From positions 1 to 15,402 of the forward strand of contig CAZAXU010000044.1 in assembly GCA_964489245.1 (NCBI GenBank): a stretch of 15,402 nucleotides of DNA. Direction: 5' to 3'. The position numbers and the translations under genes were made by a program. Under the pieces are notes generated by a model, which saw only the letters and a list, made by a program, of their open reading frames with translations, was not told the DNA's origin and ran no database searches. The first letter of the stretch is position 1, and each line of letters begins with the position of its first letter. Shown piece after piece: positions 7,456 to 14,522 of this stretch. This stretch comes from CAZAXU01 sp964489245 (GTDB lineage Bacteria > Bacteroidota > Bacteroidia > Flavobacteriales > Flavobacteriaceae).

Positions 7456-7463
7456 TAGCTTTG
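7456..7463 (+). promoter_or_regulatory. candidate -7 element for the DUF4271-hemD unit
   Basis: TAGCTTTG matches TAnnTTTG and lies 29 bp before the ATG at 7493. The nearest TTG triplets upstream are at spacers of 12 and 25 bp, outside the usual 19-21, so this is a partial promoter match. The direct repeats at 7339-7399 lie 60-115 bp upstream and could be activator sites. Confidence 0.4.
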
Positions 7464-7492
7464 CAAGATTGTTGTTATTTATTCATTAATGA

Positions 7493-8158
7493 ATGGTAAA
7501 CTTAAGATACACATCAATGCTCGTGCAGCATAGCACTTTGATGATCTTCTATTTTGGAGTATTTCTTTTGTTGATTTTTATTAAATTCAGCTATAATAAT
7601 AGATTCAGGCTGAACGTATCAAAACCTAATGTCTATATTTTTGAATATGAATCCAGTGCCAGAAAAGTCATAACCCCCTATAACATTCTTTTTGCTTCAT
7701 TTCAGATTATTAGCTATACACTTCTGGTTTTTTCTTTGGCAAGCAGATTTTTTAGTAACAACAAATTCTCTTATGGTTTATTATTTCAAATTTTTCTTCT
7801 AATCACTGTCTATACCTTCTATAAAGTAGTAGCGGAATTTTTATTGATGATTGCCTTCAAAAAAACAACCTTGACACAAATGTTCAAACACATTAGAGTC
7901 TCTTTTCATAATTATTTATCTTATTATACTTTTTTTGTTTCGTTTTTTCTTTATTTTTTTCCTTTTCAAAATAACATATTCTCTTATCTTACTATTGTAT
8001 TTACTAGTATTTTTATCTTTCTCAACGGATTGAAATATTACAACAGTATAAAGAAGCACACCAATCTAAAAACTTTCCAAATATTTTTATATCTTTGCAT
8101 CTTAGAAATTTTACCAATAATCTTTGTTTTTTATTGGGTTAGCTTTCAAATTTTATGA
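7493..8158 (+). CDS. DUF4271 integral membrane protein
   Basis: A 221-residue membrane protein with six hydrophobic segments (about 13-31, 64-85, 94-121, 142-158, 161-181, 194-219). It fits DUF4271, a family of unknown function found in Bacteroidota and commonly encoded just upstream of hemD, as here. The charged loop at 41-60 (NVYIFEYESSARKVITP) precedes the second membrane segment. No catalytic motif is visible. The stop codon overlaps the hemD start as ATGA (8155-8158), so the two are very likely co-translated. The ATG at 7493 follows a -7-like element by 29 bp. Base composition is very AT-rich, as expected for a Phe/Leu/Ile-rich membrane protein. Confidence 0.75.
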   Translation: MVNLRYTSMLVQHSTLMIFYFGVFLLLIFIKFSYNNRFRLNVSKPNVYIFEYESSARKVITPYNILFASFQIISYTLLVFSLASRFFSNNKFSYGLLFQIFLLITVYTFYKVVAEFLLMIAFKKTTLTQMFKHIRVSFHNYLSYYTFFVSFFLYFFPFQNNIFSYLTIVFTSIFIFLNGLKYYNSIKKHTNLKTFQIFLYLCILEILPIIFVFYWVSFQIL

Positions 8159-8928
8159 GTGAAAAATCAGTAATGAAAAAGAAGAAAGTAAAGACTATTT
8201 TAGTTTCTCAACCGGAACCTACAGCAGAAAACTCTCCATTCTTTCAATTAGCCAAAAAAACAAAAGTAAAAATAGATTTTGTTCCTTTCATTCACATTGA
8301 GGGCGTTCATGCGCGAGAAATCAGGAAACAGAAAATTACATTACCTGATTTCAGTGCCATTATTTTTACCAGTAGAAACGCTGTAGATCATTATTTTAGA
8401 CTAGCAGAAGAAATGCGTTATCAAGTGCCGTCAACCATGCGATATTATTGTCAATCCGAGGCAATCGCACTCTATTTACAGCGGTATATCGTCTATCGGA
8501 AAAGAAAAATCTATTATGGTAATAAAACCGTTAGTGATTTAGGCAATATTATTCAAAAAAATCCGGAAGGAAAATTTCTTTTACCCTCGTCAGACAAGCT
8601 AAAACCCGCTATTCCTAAAGTTTTGAACGAAACAGGAATAGAATGGCAATCTGCAACTTTTTTCAAAACCTGTGTGAGTGATCTCTCTGATTTAAAAGAT
8701 GTTTACTATGATGTTCTGGTTTTTTATAGTCCATCAGGCATTAAATCTCTGTATAAAAATTTTCCTGATTTTAAACAAAACGAAACCCGAATTGCTGTTT
8801 ATGGTAATTCAACCGCAAAAGCTGCTGAAGAAAAAGGCTTAAGAATTGACATCATGGCGCCAACACAAAAAAATCCGTCGATGACCATGGCGCTGCAAAA
8901 ATATGTTGAGGAAGCCAATAAAAGATAA
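8155..8928 (+). CDS. hemD: uroporphyrinogen-III synthase
   Basis: A 257-residue protein matching the length and layout of HemD: two similar alpha/beta lobes. Visible family landmarks are KTILVSQPEP at 13-22, a FIHIEGV stretch near 45, IIFTSRNAVDHYF at about 69-81, a central LLPSSD block, VLVFYSPSGIKSL in the second lobe, and IAVYGNSTAKAAEEKGLRIDIMAPTQ near the C terminus. HemD cyclises hydroxymethylbilane to uroporphyrinogen III with inversion of ring D, the branch point to haem, sirohaem and cobalamin. Sequence conservation is always low in this family, so the call rests on these blocks and on the DUF4271 neighbour. The start overlaps the DUF4271 stop (ATGA); a second in-frame ATG six codons in is a less likely start. 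A cobalamin adenosyltransferase gene follows 67 bp later. Confidence 0.85.
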   Translation: MSEKSVMKKKKVKTILVSQPEPTAENSPFFQLAKKTKVKIDFVPFIHIEGVHAREIRKQKITLPDFSAIIFTSRNAVDHYFRLAEEMRYQVPSTMRYYCQSEAIALYLQRYIVYRKRKIYYGNKTVSDLGNIIQKNPEGKFLLPSSDKLKPAIPKVLNETGIEWQSATFFKTCVSDLSDLKDVYYDVLVFYSPSGIKSLYKNFPDFKQNETRIAVYGNSTAKAAEEKGLRIDIMAPTQKNPSMTMALQKYVEEANKR

Positions 8929-8957
8929 TCTCAAAACCTTTTTTTAGTTATCTTTTT
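8920..8957 (+). terminator. weak AT-rich hairpin at the end of hemD
   Basis: AAAAGATAA (8920-8928, which includes the hemD stop codon) pairs perfectly with TTATCTTTT (8948-8956), leaving a 19-nt loop. The stem has one G-C pair and a large loop, so termination would be weak at best. The right arm also contains a -7-like TATCTTTT that could start the adenosyltransferase transcript. Confidence 0.25.
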
Positions 8958-8995
8958 ATACATAAATCTAACTTTCAAACATAAAATTCAGTATT

Positions 8996-9559
8996 ATGAA
9001 AGTTTATACCAAAACCGGAGACAAAGGAACCACCCTCCTGATAGGAGGTTCCCGAGTTCCAAAACATCATGCCAGAATTGAAGCTTACGGAACCATTGAC
9101 GAGCTTAATTCTCATATCGGACTATTAAGAGATTTTACCGATAAAAAATATAAAGACGAATTGGTCGAAATTCAGCACAAACTTTTCAATTTAGGCTCTT
9201 TTCTCGCGCTTGAAAAATCAAAAGAAAAATTGGCTAATGGAAAAAAAAGACTGAATATTGCAAAAATATCTGAAAAAGACACTCGTTTTTTAGAAGAAAA
9301 AATTGATCAAATGGACAAACAGCTACCGCCAATGACACAATTTATACTTCCGGGAGGGCATCAGGCGGTTTCAATCTGTCACATCGGCAGAACAATCTGT
9401 CGAAAAGCAGAACGAAAAATCACCTATCTCAATGAAACAGAAGAGATTGACATGAGTCTGCTTCAATATATCAACAGACTGTCTGACTATCTGTTTGTAT
9501 TGGCACGGAAATTGTCTCTCGAATTGAAAGCCGAGGAAATACCTTGGAAACCAAAATAA
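8996..9559 (+). CDS. PduO-type cob(I)alamin adenosyltransferase
   Basis: A 187-residue enzyme of normal length for the PduO/MMAB-type ATP:cob(I)alamin adenosyltransferases. They transfer the adenosyl group of ATP to Co(I) corrinoid to make coenzyme B12. TKTGDKGTT at 5-13 forms the ATP-binding N terminus. GTIDELNSHIG at 32-42, LPGGH at 118-122, RTICRKAER at 132-140 and YINRLSDYLF at 158-167 are the conserved family blocks and line the ATP and corrinoid sites of the helical-bundle trimer. The usual Ser after PGG is His here. The ATG at 8996 is immediately followed by the signature, so the start is secure. Its place after hemD brings two tetrapyrrole-pathway genes together, though there is no overlap. 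No cobalamin riboswitch fold was recognised in the 67-bp gap upstream. Confidence 0.92.
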   Translation: MKVYTKTGDKGTTLLIGGSRVPKHHARIEAYGTIDELNSHIGLLRDFTDKKYKDELVEIQHKLFNLGSFLALEKSKEKLANGKKRLNIAKISEKDTRFLEEKIDQMDKQLPPMTQFILPGGHQAVSICHIGRTICRKAERKITYLNETEEIDMSLLQYINRLSDYLFVLARKLSLELKAEEIPWKPK

Positions 9560-9564
9560 ATAAA

Positions 9565-9595
9565 TTTGACAATTCAGACAATTTTGTTATTTTTG
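9565..9595 (+). promoter_or_regulatory. consensus Bacteroidota promoter for the DUF2795 gene
   Basis: TTTG at 9565-9568, a 19-bp spacer and TATTTTTG at 9588-9595 are an exact TTTG-N19-TAnnTTTG promoter, the best in the window. Initiation near 9601 gives a leader of about 17 nt before the ATG at 9618. Confidence 0.75.
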
Positions 9596-9617
9596 CAAAC
9601 TTTTAAATATTAAAATT

Positions 9618-9839
9618 ATGTATTGGACCCTAGAATTAGCTTCTCATTTAAGCGATGCTCCTTGGCCTGCAAGTAAAGACGAGCTGATAGATTATGCCAT
9701 CAGGACAGGTGCTCCGCTTGAAGTGGTAGAAAATCTTCAAGAGATAGAAGAAGAAGAAGAAATCTACGAAACCATTCAAGACATTTGGCCGGACTATCCA
9801 ACCGAAGAAGACTTTCTTTGGAATGAAGATGAATACTAA
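9618..9839 (+). CDS. small acidic DUF2795 protein
   Basis: A 73-residue protein with an N-terminal DUF2795-like region (WTLELASHLSDAPWPASKDELIDYAIRTGAPLEVVENLQEI) followed by a run of five glutamates (44-48) and a very acidic, aromatic-rich tail (IWPDYPTEEDFLWNEDEY). Function is unknown. The ASKDELIDYAIRTGAP segment resembles a small helical domain. The family is widespread in Bacteroidota as a short acidic protein, and a gene of this kind next to secA is familiar. It has its own consensus promoter and its own terminator before secA, so it can be made as a short, highly expressed mRNA independent of secA. The opposite strand is open across it only because of its repeated GAA codons. No signal peptide is present. 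Confidence 0.8.
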   Translation: MYWTLELASHLSDAPWPASKDELIDYAIRTGAPLEVVENLQEIEEEEEIYETIQDIWPDYPTEEDFLWNEDEY

Positions 9840-9858
9840 AACAATGAAATTATAGCAT

Positions 9859-9887
9859 AAAAGTCTCTTCAAAGAGACTTTTTTTTT
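9859..9887 (+). terminator. intrinsic terminator between the DUF2795 gene and secA
   Basis: AAAAGTCTCT (9859-9868) pairs with AGAGACTTTT (9873-9882) around a TCAA loop, and the T run continues to 9887. The stem and U tract are good for the plus strand. It ends the small DUF2795 mRNA 50 bp before the secA start. Confidence 0.8.
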
Positions 9888-9888
9888 A

Positions 9889-9896
9889 TACTTTTG
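9889..9896 (+). promoter_or_regulatory. candidate -7 element for secA
   Basis: TACTTTTG matches TAnnTTTG and begins two bases after the T run of the preceding terminator, 40 bp before the secA ATG at 9937. No TTG lies at -33, where the terminator stem sits. The order terminator then promoter suggests secA is transcribed separately, but the -33 side is unsupported. Confidence 0.4.
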
Positions 9897-9936
9897 ACAC
9901 AAATAATTATATTAAGATTCCAAGCACACAGAACAA

Positions 9937-12900
9937 ATGAAAATAGTCAATTCTTTACTAAAGGTTTTTTTAGGAGACAAACAATCAAAAGACATCAAAG
10001 CAATGAAATCATTGCTTGACCAAATAAATAATTTTGCACCTTCCTTAGAAAATATTAGCCATGACGCGCTGAGAAATAAAACTGTTGAATTCAGAGCATT
10101 GATTAAAGATGCTACCAAACAACTGAAAACAGACCAAGACAATCTAAGAATTCAAGCAGAAAAAGAATCCAATCTGGATCAAAGAGAAGAAATATACGAC
10201 CGCATTGACAATCTCGAAGATGAAATCTACAAAACGGAAGAAAAAGTTCTCAACGATATTCTTCCCGAAGCGTTTGCCGTTGTCAGAGAAACCGCCAAAA
10301 GATTCAAAGAAAATGAAACCATAGAAGTCACAACCTCAGCTCTTGACAGGGAACTCTCTGCAACCAGATCATATATCAATGTTGACGATGACAAAACCGT
10401 TTGGAGCAACCGGTGGAATGCAGAAGGAAAAGAAGTGGTTTGGGATATGGTTCACTATGATGTGCAATTGCTCGGAGGCATCACGCTGCATCAAGGAAAA
10501 ATCGCTGAAATGATGACCGGTGAAGGAAAAACATTGGTTGCCACACTCCCACTCTATCTCAACGCACTCCCAAGCAGGGGCGCACATCTTGTTACAGTGA
10601 ATGACTATTTGGCAAAAAGAGATGCCGCTTGGATGGCGCCCATTTTTGAGTTTTTGGGGCTGCGAGTGGATTGCATCGACAAACACCAACCAAACACGGA
10701 AAACAGAAGAAAAGCCTACGAAGCCGATATCACTTACGGAACAAATAACGAATTTGGCTTTGACTATCTGAGAGACAATATGGCACATGCCACTGACGAT
10801 TTGGTGCAACGACCACACAACTACGCCATTGTCGATGAGGTGGATTCCGTGTTGATTGACGATGCCAGAACCCCTTTGATTATTTCCGGACCTGTTGAAC
10901 AAGGAGACAGACATGAATTCAATGAGTTGAAACCTTTCATTGAAAAAATTTTTCAAGAACAGAAATCTCACATGCTCAAAGAATTGGCATTAGCAAAAAA
11001 ATTAATCAAAGAAGGAAACACCAAAGACGGAGGATTTCATCTGCTACGAACTTATAGAGGACTGCCAAAGAACAAAGCGCTAATCAAATTTTTAAGCGAA
11101 GAAGGTGTCAAGCAATTACTTCAAAAAACAGAAGCACACTATATGCAAGACAACAATAGGGAAATGCCTAAGGTTGACAAAGAGCTGCTTTTTGTAATTG
11201 ATGAAAAAAACAATTCCATAGAACTATCCGACAAAGGAGTTGAATTCTTGTCAAAAGATACAGACCCCGACTTTTTCATTCTCCCTAACATCAGTGAAGA
11301 AATAGGAAAAATAGATAAGTCTGACGAAGCTGAAATAGAAAAAAATAAAAAGAAAGATCAATTGTTCAGAGAATATGCCGCCAAAAGCGAGCGCTTGCAT
11401 ACACTCAATCAATTGCTGAAAGCCTACACACTATTTGAAAAAGACGTGGAATATGTTGTTTTAGAAGATCAAGTGAAAATTGTGGACGAACAAACCGGAC
11501 GTATCATGGAAGGGCGCCGTTATTCCGATGGGCTACACCAAGCCATTGAAGCAAAAGAAAACGTGAAAATTGAAGACGCCACGCAAACCTATGCCACCAT
11601 CACTTTGCAAAATTTCTTCAGAATGTATCGAAAATTGTCCGGAATGACAGGTACTGCCATCACAGAAGCCGGTGAACTTTGGGATATCTACAAACTTGAT
11701 GTGGTGGAAGTTCCCACCAACAAGCCTTTGGCAAGAATTGATAAAGACGATAAAATCTATAAAACCAAAAGAGAAAAATATAATGCCATAATTCAAGAAA
11801 TAGACGAATTAACCAAACAAGGCAGACCTATTTTGGTTGGAACAACTTCTGTTGAAACCTCTGAACTTTTAAGCAAAATGCTTAACTATGTCAAAATTCA
11901 GCATAATGTTCTCAATGCCAAACAGCATAAGAAAGAAGCGGATATTGTTGCCGAAGCCGGAAACTCCGGCGTGGTTACCATTGCCACGAACATGGCAGGT
12001 AGAGGAACCGATATCAAACTGGCAGATGAAGTAAAAAAATCAGGAGGACTTGCCATTATCGGAACTGAACGCCACGATTCCCGCCGTGTGGACAGACAGT
12101 TGCGTGGTCGTGCCGGACGTCAGGGTGACCCCGGGTCTTCACAGTTCTATGTCTCGCTTGAAGACAACTTGATGCGCTTGTTCGGATCTGAAAAGATTGC
12201 CAAAATCATGGACAGAATGGGAATGAAAGAAGGTGATGTCATTCAACACCCGATGATTTCAAAATCTATTGAAAGAGCCCAGAAAAAAGTAGAAGAAAAC
12301 AATTTTGGAATTCGTAAAAGATTGCTCGAATATGACGATGTGATGAATGCCCAAAGAGAATTGGTCTATAAACGAAGACGCCACGCTTTGGAAGGAGAAA
12401 GACTCAAGGTGGATATTGCCAATATGATCTATGAAGCAATTCAAGCCATTGTGGAACAAACAAAAGGCGACTATGAAAACTTTGAGATGGAACTCATCAA
12501 AACCTTTTCTATCAGTTCACCTGTCAGCAAAAACGAATTTAAAAATATTGACGAACTCAAACTCATCAATACAATTTATGAGCTTGCCACCAAACATTAT
12601 AAAGAAAAAATTGAACGAACAGCCATAACCGCCTATCCCGTTATCAAACAGGTCTATGAAAACGAAGGAGATAAATATAAACGAATTGTTGTTCCTTTCA
12701 CCGATGGCAGCAGAAGCATTCAAGTGACCACTGATCTCAAGGAAGCCTATGAGTCTGAAGGAAAAAAATTGGTGGTTGACTTTGAAAAAAATATCACATT
12801 GGCCATTATTGATGAAGCATGGAAAGAACATCTTCATAAGATGGATCAACTGAAAACTTCTGTTCAAATGGCATCTTATGAACAAAAAGATCCTATTCTG

Positions 12901-13290
12901 ATTTATAAATTCGAAGCTTTTGAACTGTTCAGAAACATGCTTGACAAAGTGAATAAAGATGTATTGTCATTCTTGTTTAAAGGAGATTTGCCCACGCAAG
13001 ACCCCAACCAAGTTCATGAAGCAAGAGAACAAAGAAGACCTAAGAAAAAACTAAAAGAGAGCAGAGCAAATGACATTCCGTCTTTAGAAGAAATGGCAGC
13101 CAACAACAGACAAGCCATGCAAGGCGGACAGGAACAAAGAATCACTGCGCCCATCAGAAAAACAAAAAGCTACGGACGAAACCAAGTTGTCACGGTTATG
13201 AATGTCAGTTCCGGTGAAAAGAAAATGATTAAATATAAAAAAGCCGCAAACCTGATTGATTCCGGAGAATGGGTGATTCATGAATCGTAA
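9937..13290 (+). CDS. secA: preprotein translocase ATPase SecA
   Basis: A 1117-residue SecA, the motor ATPase that pushes unfolded preproteins through SecYEG. Walker A is MMTGEGKT at 192-199 and Walker B is IVDEVDS at 298-304, followed by DDARTPLIISG. EGRRYSDGLHQAIEAKE lies at 525-541. ATNMAGRGTDIKLAD and RQLRGRAGRQGDPGSSQFYVS (from 720) are helicase motifs V and VI. SecA-specific helices follow (LLEYDDVMNAQRELVYKRR), and then the helical scaffold (AWKEHLHKMDQLKTSV). It is about 215 residues longer than E. coli SecA (901). The extra length is a charged coiled-coil-like insert at about 55-120 and an expansion of the preprotein-binding region at about 325-490, both known in Bacteroidota. The C terminus ends in a basic beta-like tail and lacks the Cys-rich zinc/SecB-binding motif. 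No frameshift was seen. It is preceded by a terminator and a -7-like element, and converges on the restriction cassette 61 bp downstream. Confidence 0.98.
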   Translation: MKIVNSLLKVFLGDKQSKDIKAMKSLLDQINNFAPSLENISHDALRNKTVEFRALIKDATKQLKTDQDNLRIQAEKESNLDQREEIYDRIDNLEDEIYKTEEKVLNDILPEAFAVVRETAKRFKENETIEVTTSALDRELSATRSYINVDDDKTVWSNRWNAEGKEVVWDMVHYDVQLLGGITLHQGKIAEMMTGEGKTLVATLPLYLNALPSRGAHLVTVNDYLAKRDAAWMAPIFEFLGLRVDCIDKHQPNTENRRKAYEADITYGTNNEFGFDYLRDNMAHATDDLVQRPHNYAIVDEVDSVLIDDARTPLIISGPVEQGDRHEFNELKPFIEKIFQEQKSHMLKELALAKKLIKEGNTKDGGFHLLRTYRGLPKNKALIKFLSEEGVKQLLQKTEAHYMQDNNREMPKVDKELLFVIDEKNNSIELSDKGVEFLSKDTDPDFFILPNISEEIGKIDKSDEAEIEKNKKKDQLFREYAAKSERLHTLNQLLKAYTLFEKDVEYVVLEDQVKIVDEQTGRIMEGRRYSDGLHQAIEAKENVKIEDATQTYATITLQNFFRMYRKLSGMTGTAITEAGELWDIYKLDVVEVPTNKPLARIDKDDKIYKTKREKYNAIIQEIDELTKQGRPILVGTTSVETSELLSKMLNYVKIQHNVLNAKQHKKEADIVAEAGNSGVVTIATNMAGRGTDIKLADEVKKSGGLAIIGTERHDSRRVDRQLRGRAGRQGDPGSSQFYVSLEDNLMRLFGSEKIAKIMDRMGMKEGDVIQHPMISKSIERAQKKVEENNFGIRKRLLEYDDVMNAQRELVYKRRRHALEGERLKVDIANMIYEAIQAIVEQTKGDYENFEMELIKTFSISSPVSKNEFKNIDELKLINTIYELATKHYKEKIERTAITAYPVIKQVYENEGDKYKRIVVPFTDGSRSIQVTTDLKEAYESEGKKLVVDFEKNITLAIIDEAWKEHLHKMDQLKTSVQMASYEQKDPILIYKFEAFELFRNMLDKVNKDVLSFLFKGDLPTQDPNQVHEAREQRRPKKKLKESRANDIPSLEEMAANNRQAMQGGQEQRITAPIRKTKSYGRNQVVTVMNVSSGEKKMIKYKKAANLIDSGEWVIHES

Positions 13291-13351
13291 TTATAATCAT
13301 TTTATTGAATCTTGAAATATCGAAGGCTACATATTTTGAATGGATAAACCG

Positions 13352-14356
13352 TTATTTCTTTAATTTTTTAATCTCATTATCAAAGTCAGATAAATATTTT
13401 TGGTCTTGAATAACTCTGAATTTCTCATATTCTTTCGCTGATTTCTCTAATGCTTTTTGATGCGATATTTTTCCTGCATTGGAAAGTATATCATATTGGT
13501 TAAGTTTTAAGAAACTATCTAAAATTACTATCCATTCATTCATTTTCATTGGAATATTTCTTTCTGCTTGAAGTTCAGCAAAGTTCAAATAGAGTTCTAC
13601 TAATCGATTTAATTCTGAAACTTCTTTTTTGGAAAGATAATTTTTTGCAATTGAAATATCTGATTTTAAAATTTTGCCTTTTGGCGAATTTTTCCAAGTT
13701 GTTAAACCCATATTTTCTTTATCAGCATCTGCTCGATTTACGATTATTTCGCTTGCAGTATTACCTGTAATTGCCCAGTGTAATTTATTTTGAACTGTTT
13801 TGTAAAAGGTAATTGTTGTTTCTGATTTTGGATTATAATCAATACTACATTGAGCATAAATATCCGTTATTTTTTGATAAAAACGCCTTTCGGATGCCCG
13901 TATTTCTCGAATTCTTTCGAGTAATTCATCAAAATAATCTTTTCCAAAAATTTGACTTCCTTGTTTTAATCGTTCATCATCTAAAACAAACCCTTTGACG
14001 ATAAATTCTTTTAGTGTTTTGGTTGCCCAAATTCTAAATTGGGTGGCTTGTTTAGAATTCACACGATAACCAACTGAAATAATAGCATCAAGATTATAGA
14101 AATTTGTTTCATACGATTTGCCATCTGTTGCAGTTGTTCGGAAATTCCGAACAACTGAATTTTCATCCAATTCACCTTCATTAAAGATATTTTTTAAGTG
14201 CTCACTTATGGTTGATTTAGATTTGCCAAATAGTTCTCCAATAGATTTTTGAGTTAACCAAATTGTTTCATTTTCCAAAAAAACATTGACCTTAACATCT
14301 CCGGTGTTGGAAGTATATAGGATGAAATTTGATGAATTGTCTTGTAAATTATTCAT
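13352..14356 (-). CDS. RhuM-family (virulence_RhuM) protein, third gene of the DpnI cassette
   Basis: A 334-residue protein matching the RhuM family, named from a Salmonella SPI-3 gene and of unknown biochemical function. Residues 33-57 (WLTQKSIGELFGKSKSTISEHLKNI) read as a helix-turn-helix. The block NFRTTATDGKSYETNFYNLDAIISVGYRVNSKQATQFRIWATKTLKEFIVKGFVLDDERL (71-130) is the most conserved RhuM part and resembles phage antirepressor-type domains. The remainder is helical and charged (RIREIRASERRFYQKITDIYAQCSIDY; AELQAERNIPMKMNEWI; a Lys-rich C terminus). No nuclease or Fic motif is visible. The frame is open to 14386, but the ATG at 14356 (MNNLQDN) overlaps the DpnD-like gene's stop by 8 nt (ATGAATAA). 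That is the arrangement expected for translational coupling. It could be a DNA-binding regulator of the cassette or an extra defence component; both are inference. It converges on secA with no evident terminator between. Confidence 0.8.
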   Translation of the reverse strand: MNNLQDNSSNFILYTSNTGDVKVNVFLENETIWLTQKSIGELFGKSKSTISEHLKNIFNEGELDENSVVRNFRTTATDGKSYETNFYNLDAIISVGYRVNSKQATQFRIWATKTLKEFIVKGFVLDDERLKQGSQIFGKDYFDELLERIREIRASERRFYQKITDIYAQCSIDYNPKSETTITFYKTVQNKLHWAITGNTASEIIVNRADADKENMGLTTWKNSPKGKILKSDISIAKNYLSKKEVSELNRLVELYLNFAELQAERNIPMKMNEWIVILDSFLKLNQYDILSNAGKISHQKALEKSAKEYEKFRVIQDQKYLSDFDNEIKKLKK

Positions 14357-14522
14357 TTTCAAATTTCTTAATTTCAGTTTCAACACAATCAGAGTTATCC
14401 AATACTATTTCTTCTTTTTGATACATTTCTTTTACTTTTAGATATGCTTCATCTTCATTTTGGGCTTCCACCTCAATTATTCGTGACAGTAATTCTTGTA
14501 TTTCAAATTCAAACGTTTTCAT
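14349..14522 (-). CDS. dpnD: DpnD/PcfM-like small protein
   Basis: A 57-residue protein (start MKTFEFEIQELLSRIIEVEA, later EDEAYLKVKEMYQKEEIVLD, end KKFENE). An N-terminal strand-like stretch, an Asn/Glu-rich turn with A-Y-x-K-V, then EEIVLD reproduce the pattern of the DpnD/PcfM family. The namesake DpnD is the small protein encoded after DpnI (dpnC) in Streptococcus pneumoniae; its function is not established. The ATG at 14522 overlaps the TGA of the endonuclease gene as ATGA, and its own stop overlaps the RhuM gene start, so it sits inside a fully coupled three-gene unit. Placement next to a DpnI-type enzyme strongly supports the family call despite the short length. It is highly acidic, but with no recognisable catalytic residues. 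It could be an accessory or control protein for the nuclease (inference). Confidence 0.75.
   Translation of the reverse strand: MKTFEFEIQELLSRIIEVEAQNEDEAYLKVKEMYQKEEIVLDNSDCVETEIKKFENE

Larger units (their letters stand above)
7102..7492. other. gene-free divergent intergenic region
   Basis: About 390 bp between the minus-strand plug gene and the plus-strand DUF4271 gene without a convincing protein-coding gene. It holds a minus-strand terminator (7203-7237), a possible short minus-strand transcript, two pairs of spaced direct repeats (7339-7399) and a -7-like element for the plus strand (7456-7463). Nothing recognisable was seen at 7102-7200. Confidence 0.7.

Noticed and set aside
8929..8995. 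Cobalamin riboswitch ahead of the adenosyltransferase gene.
   Set aside because: The gap is only 67 bp, AT-rich, and lacks the B12-box-like core; it is far too short for that riboswitch.
9648..9902. Minus-strand 84-codon frame opposite the DUF2795 gene.
   Set aside because: Its Phe-rich run mirrors the GAA-repeat codons of the real gene, and it crosses the terminator.
10369..10971. Minus-strand 200-codon frame inside secA.
   Set aside because: It is opposite the conserved SecA ATPase core, with no family resemblance; a shadow frame, like the smaller ones elsewhere in secA.
14357..14386. Ten-residue N-terminal extension of RhuM (MLKLKLRNLK).
   Set aside because: It would lie inside dpnD, and the ATG at 14356 gives the tight 8-nt overlap and the expected family start.
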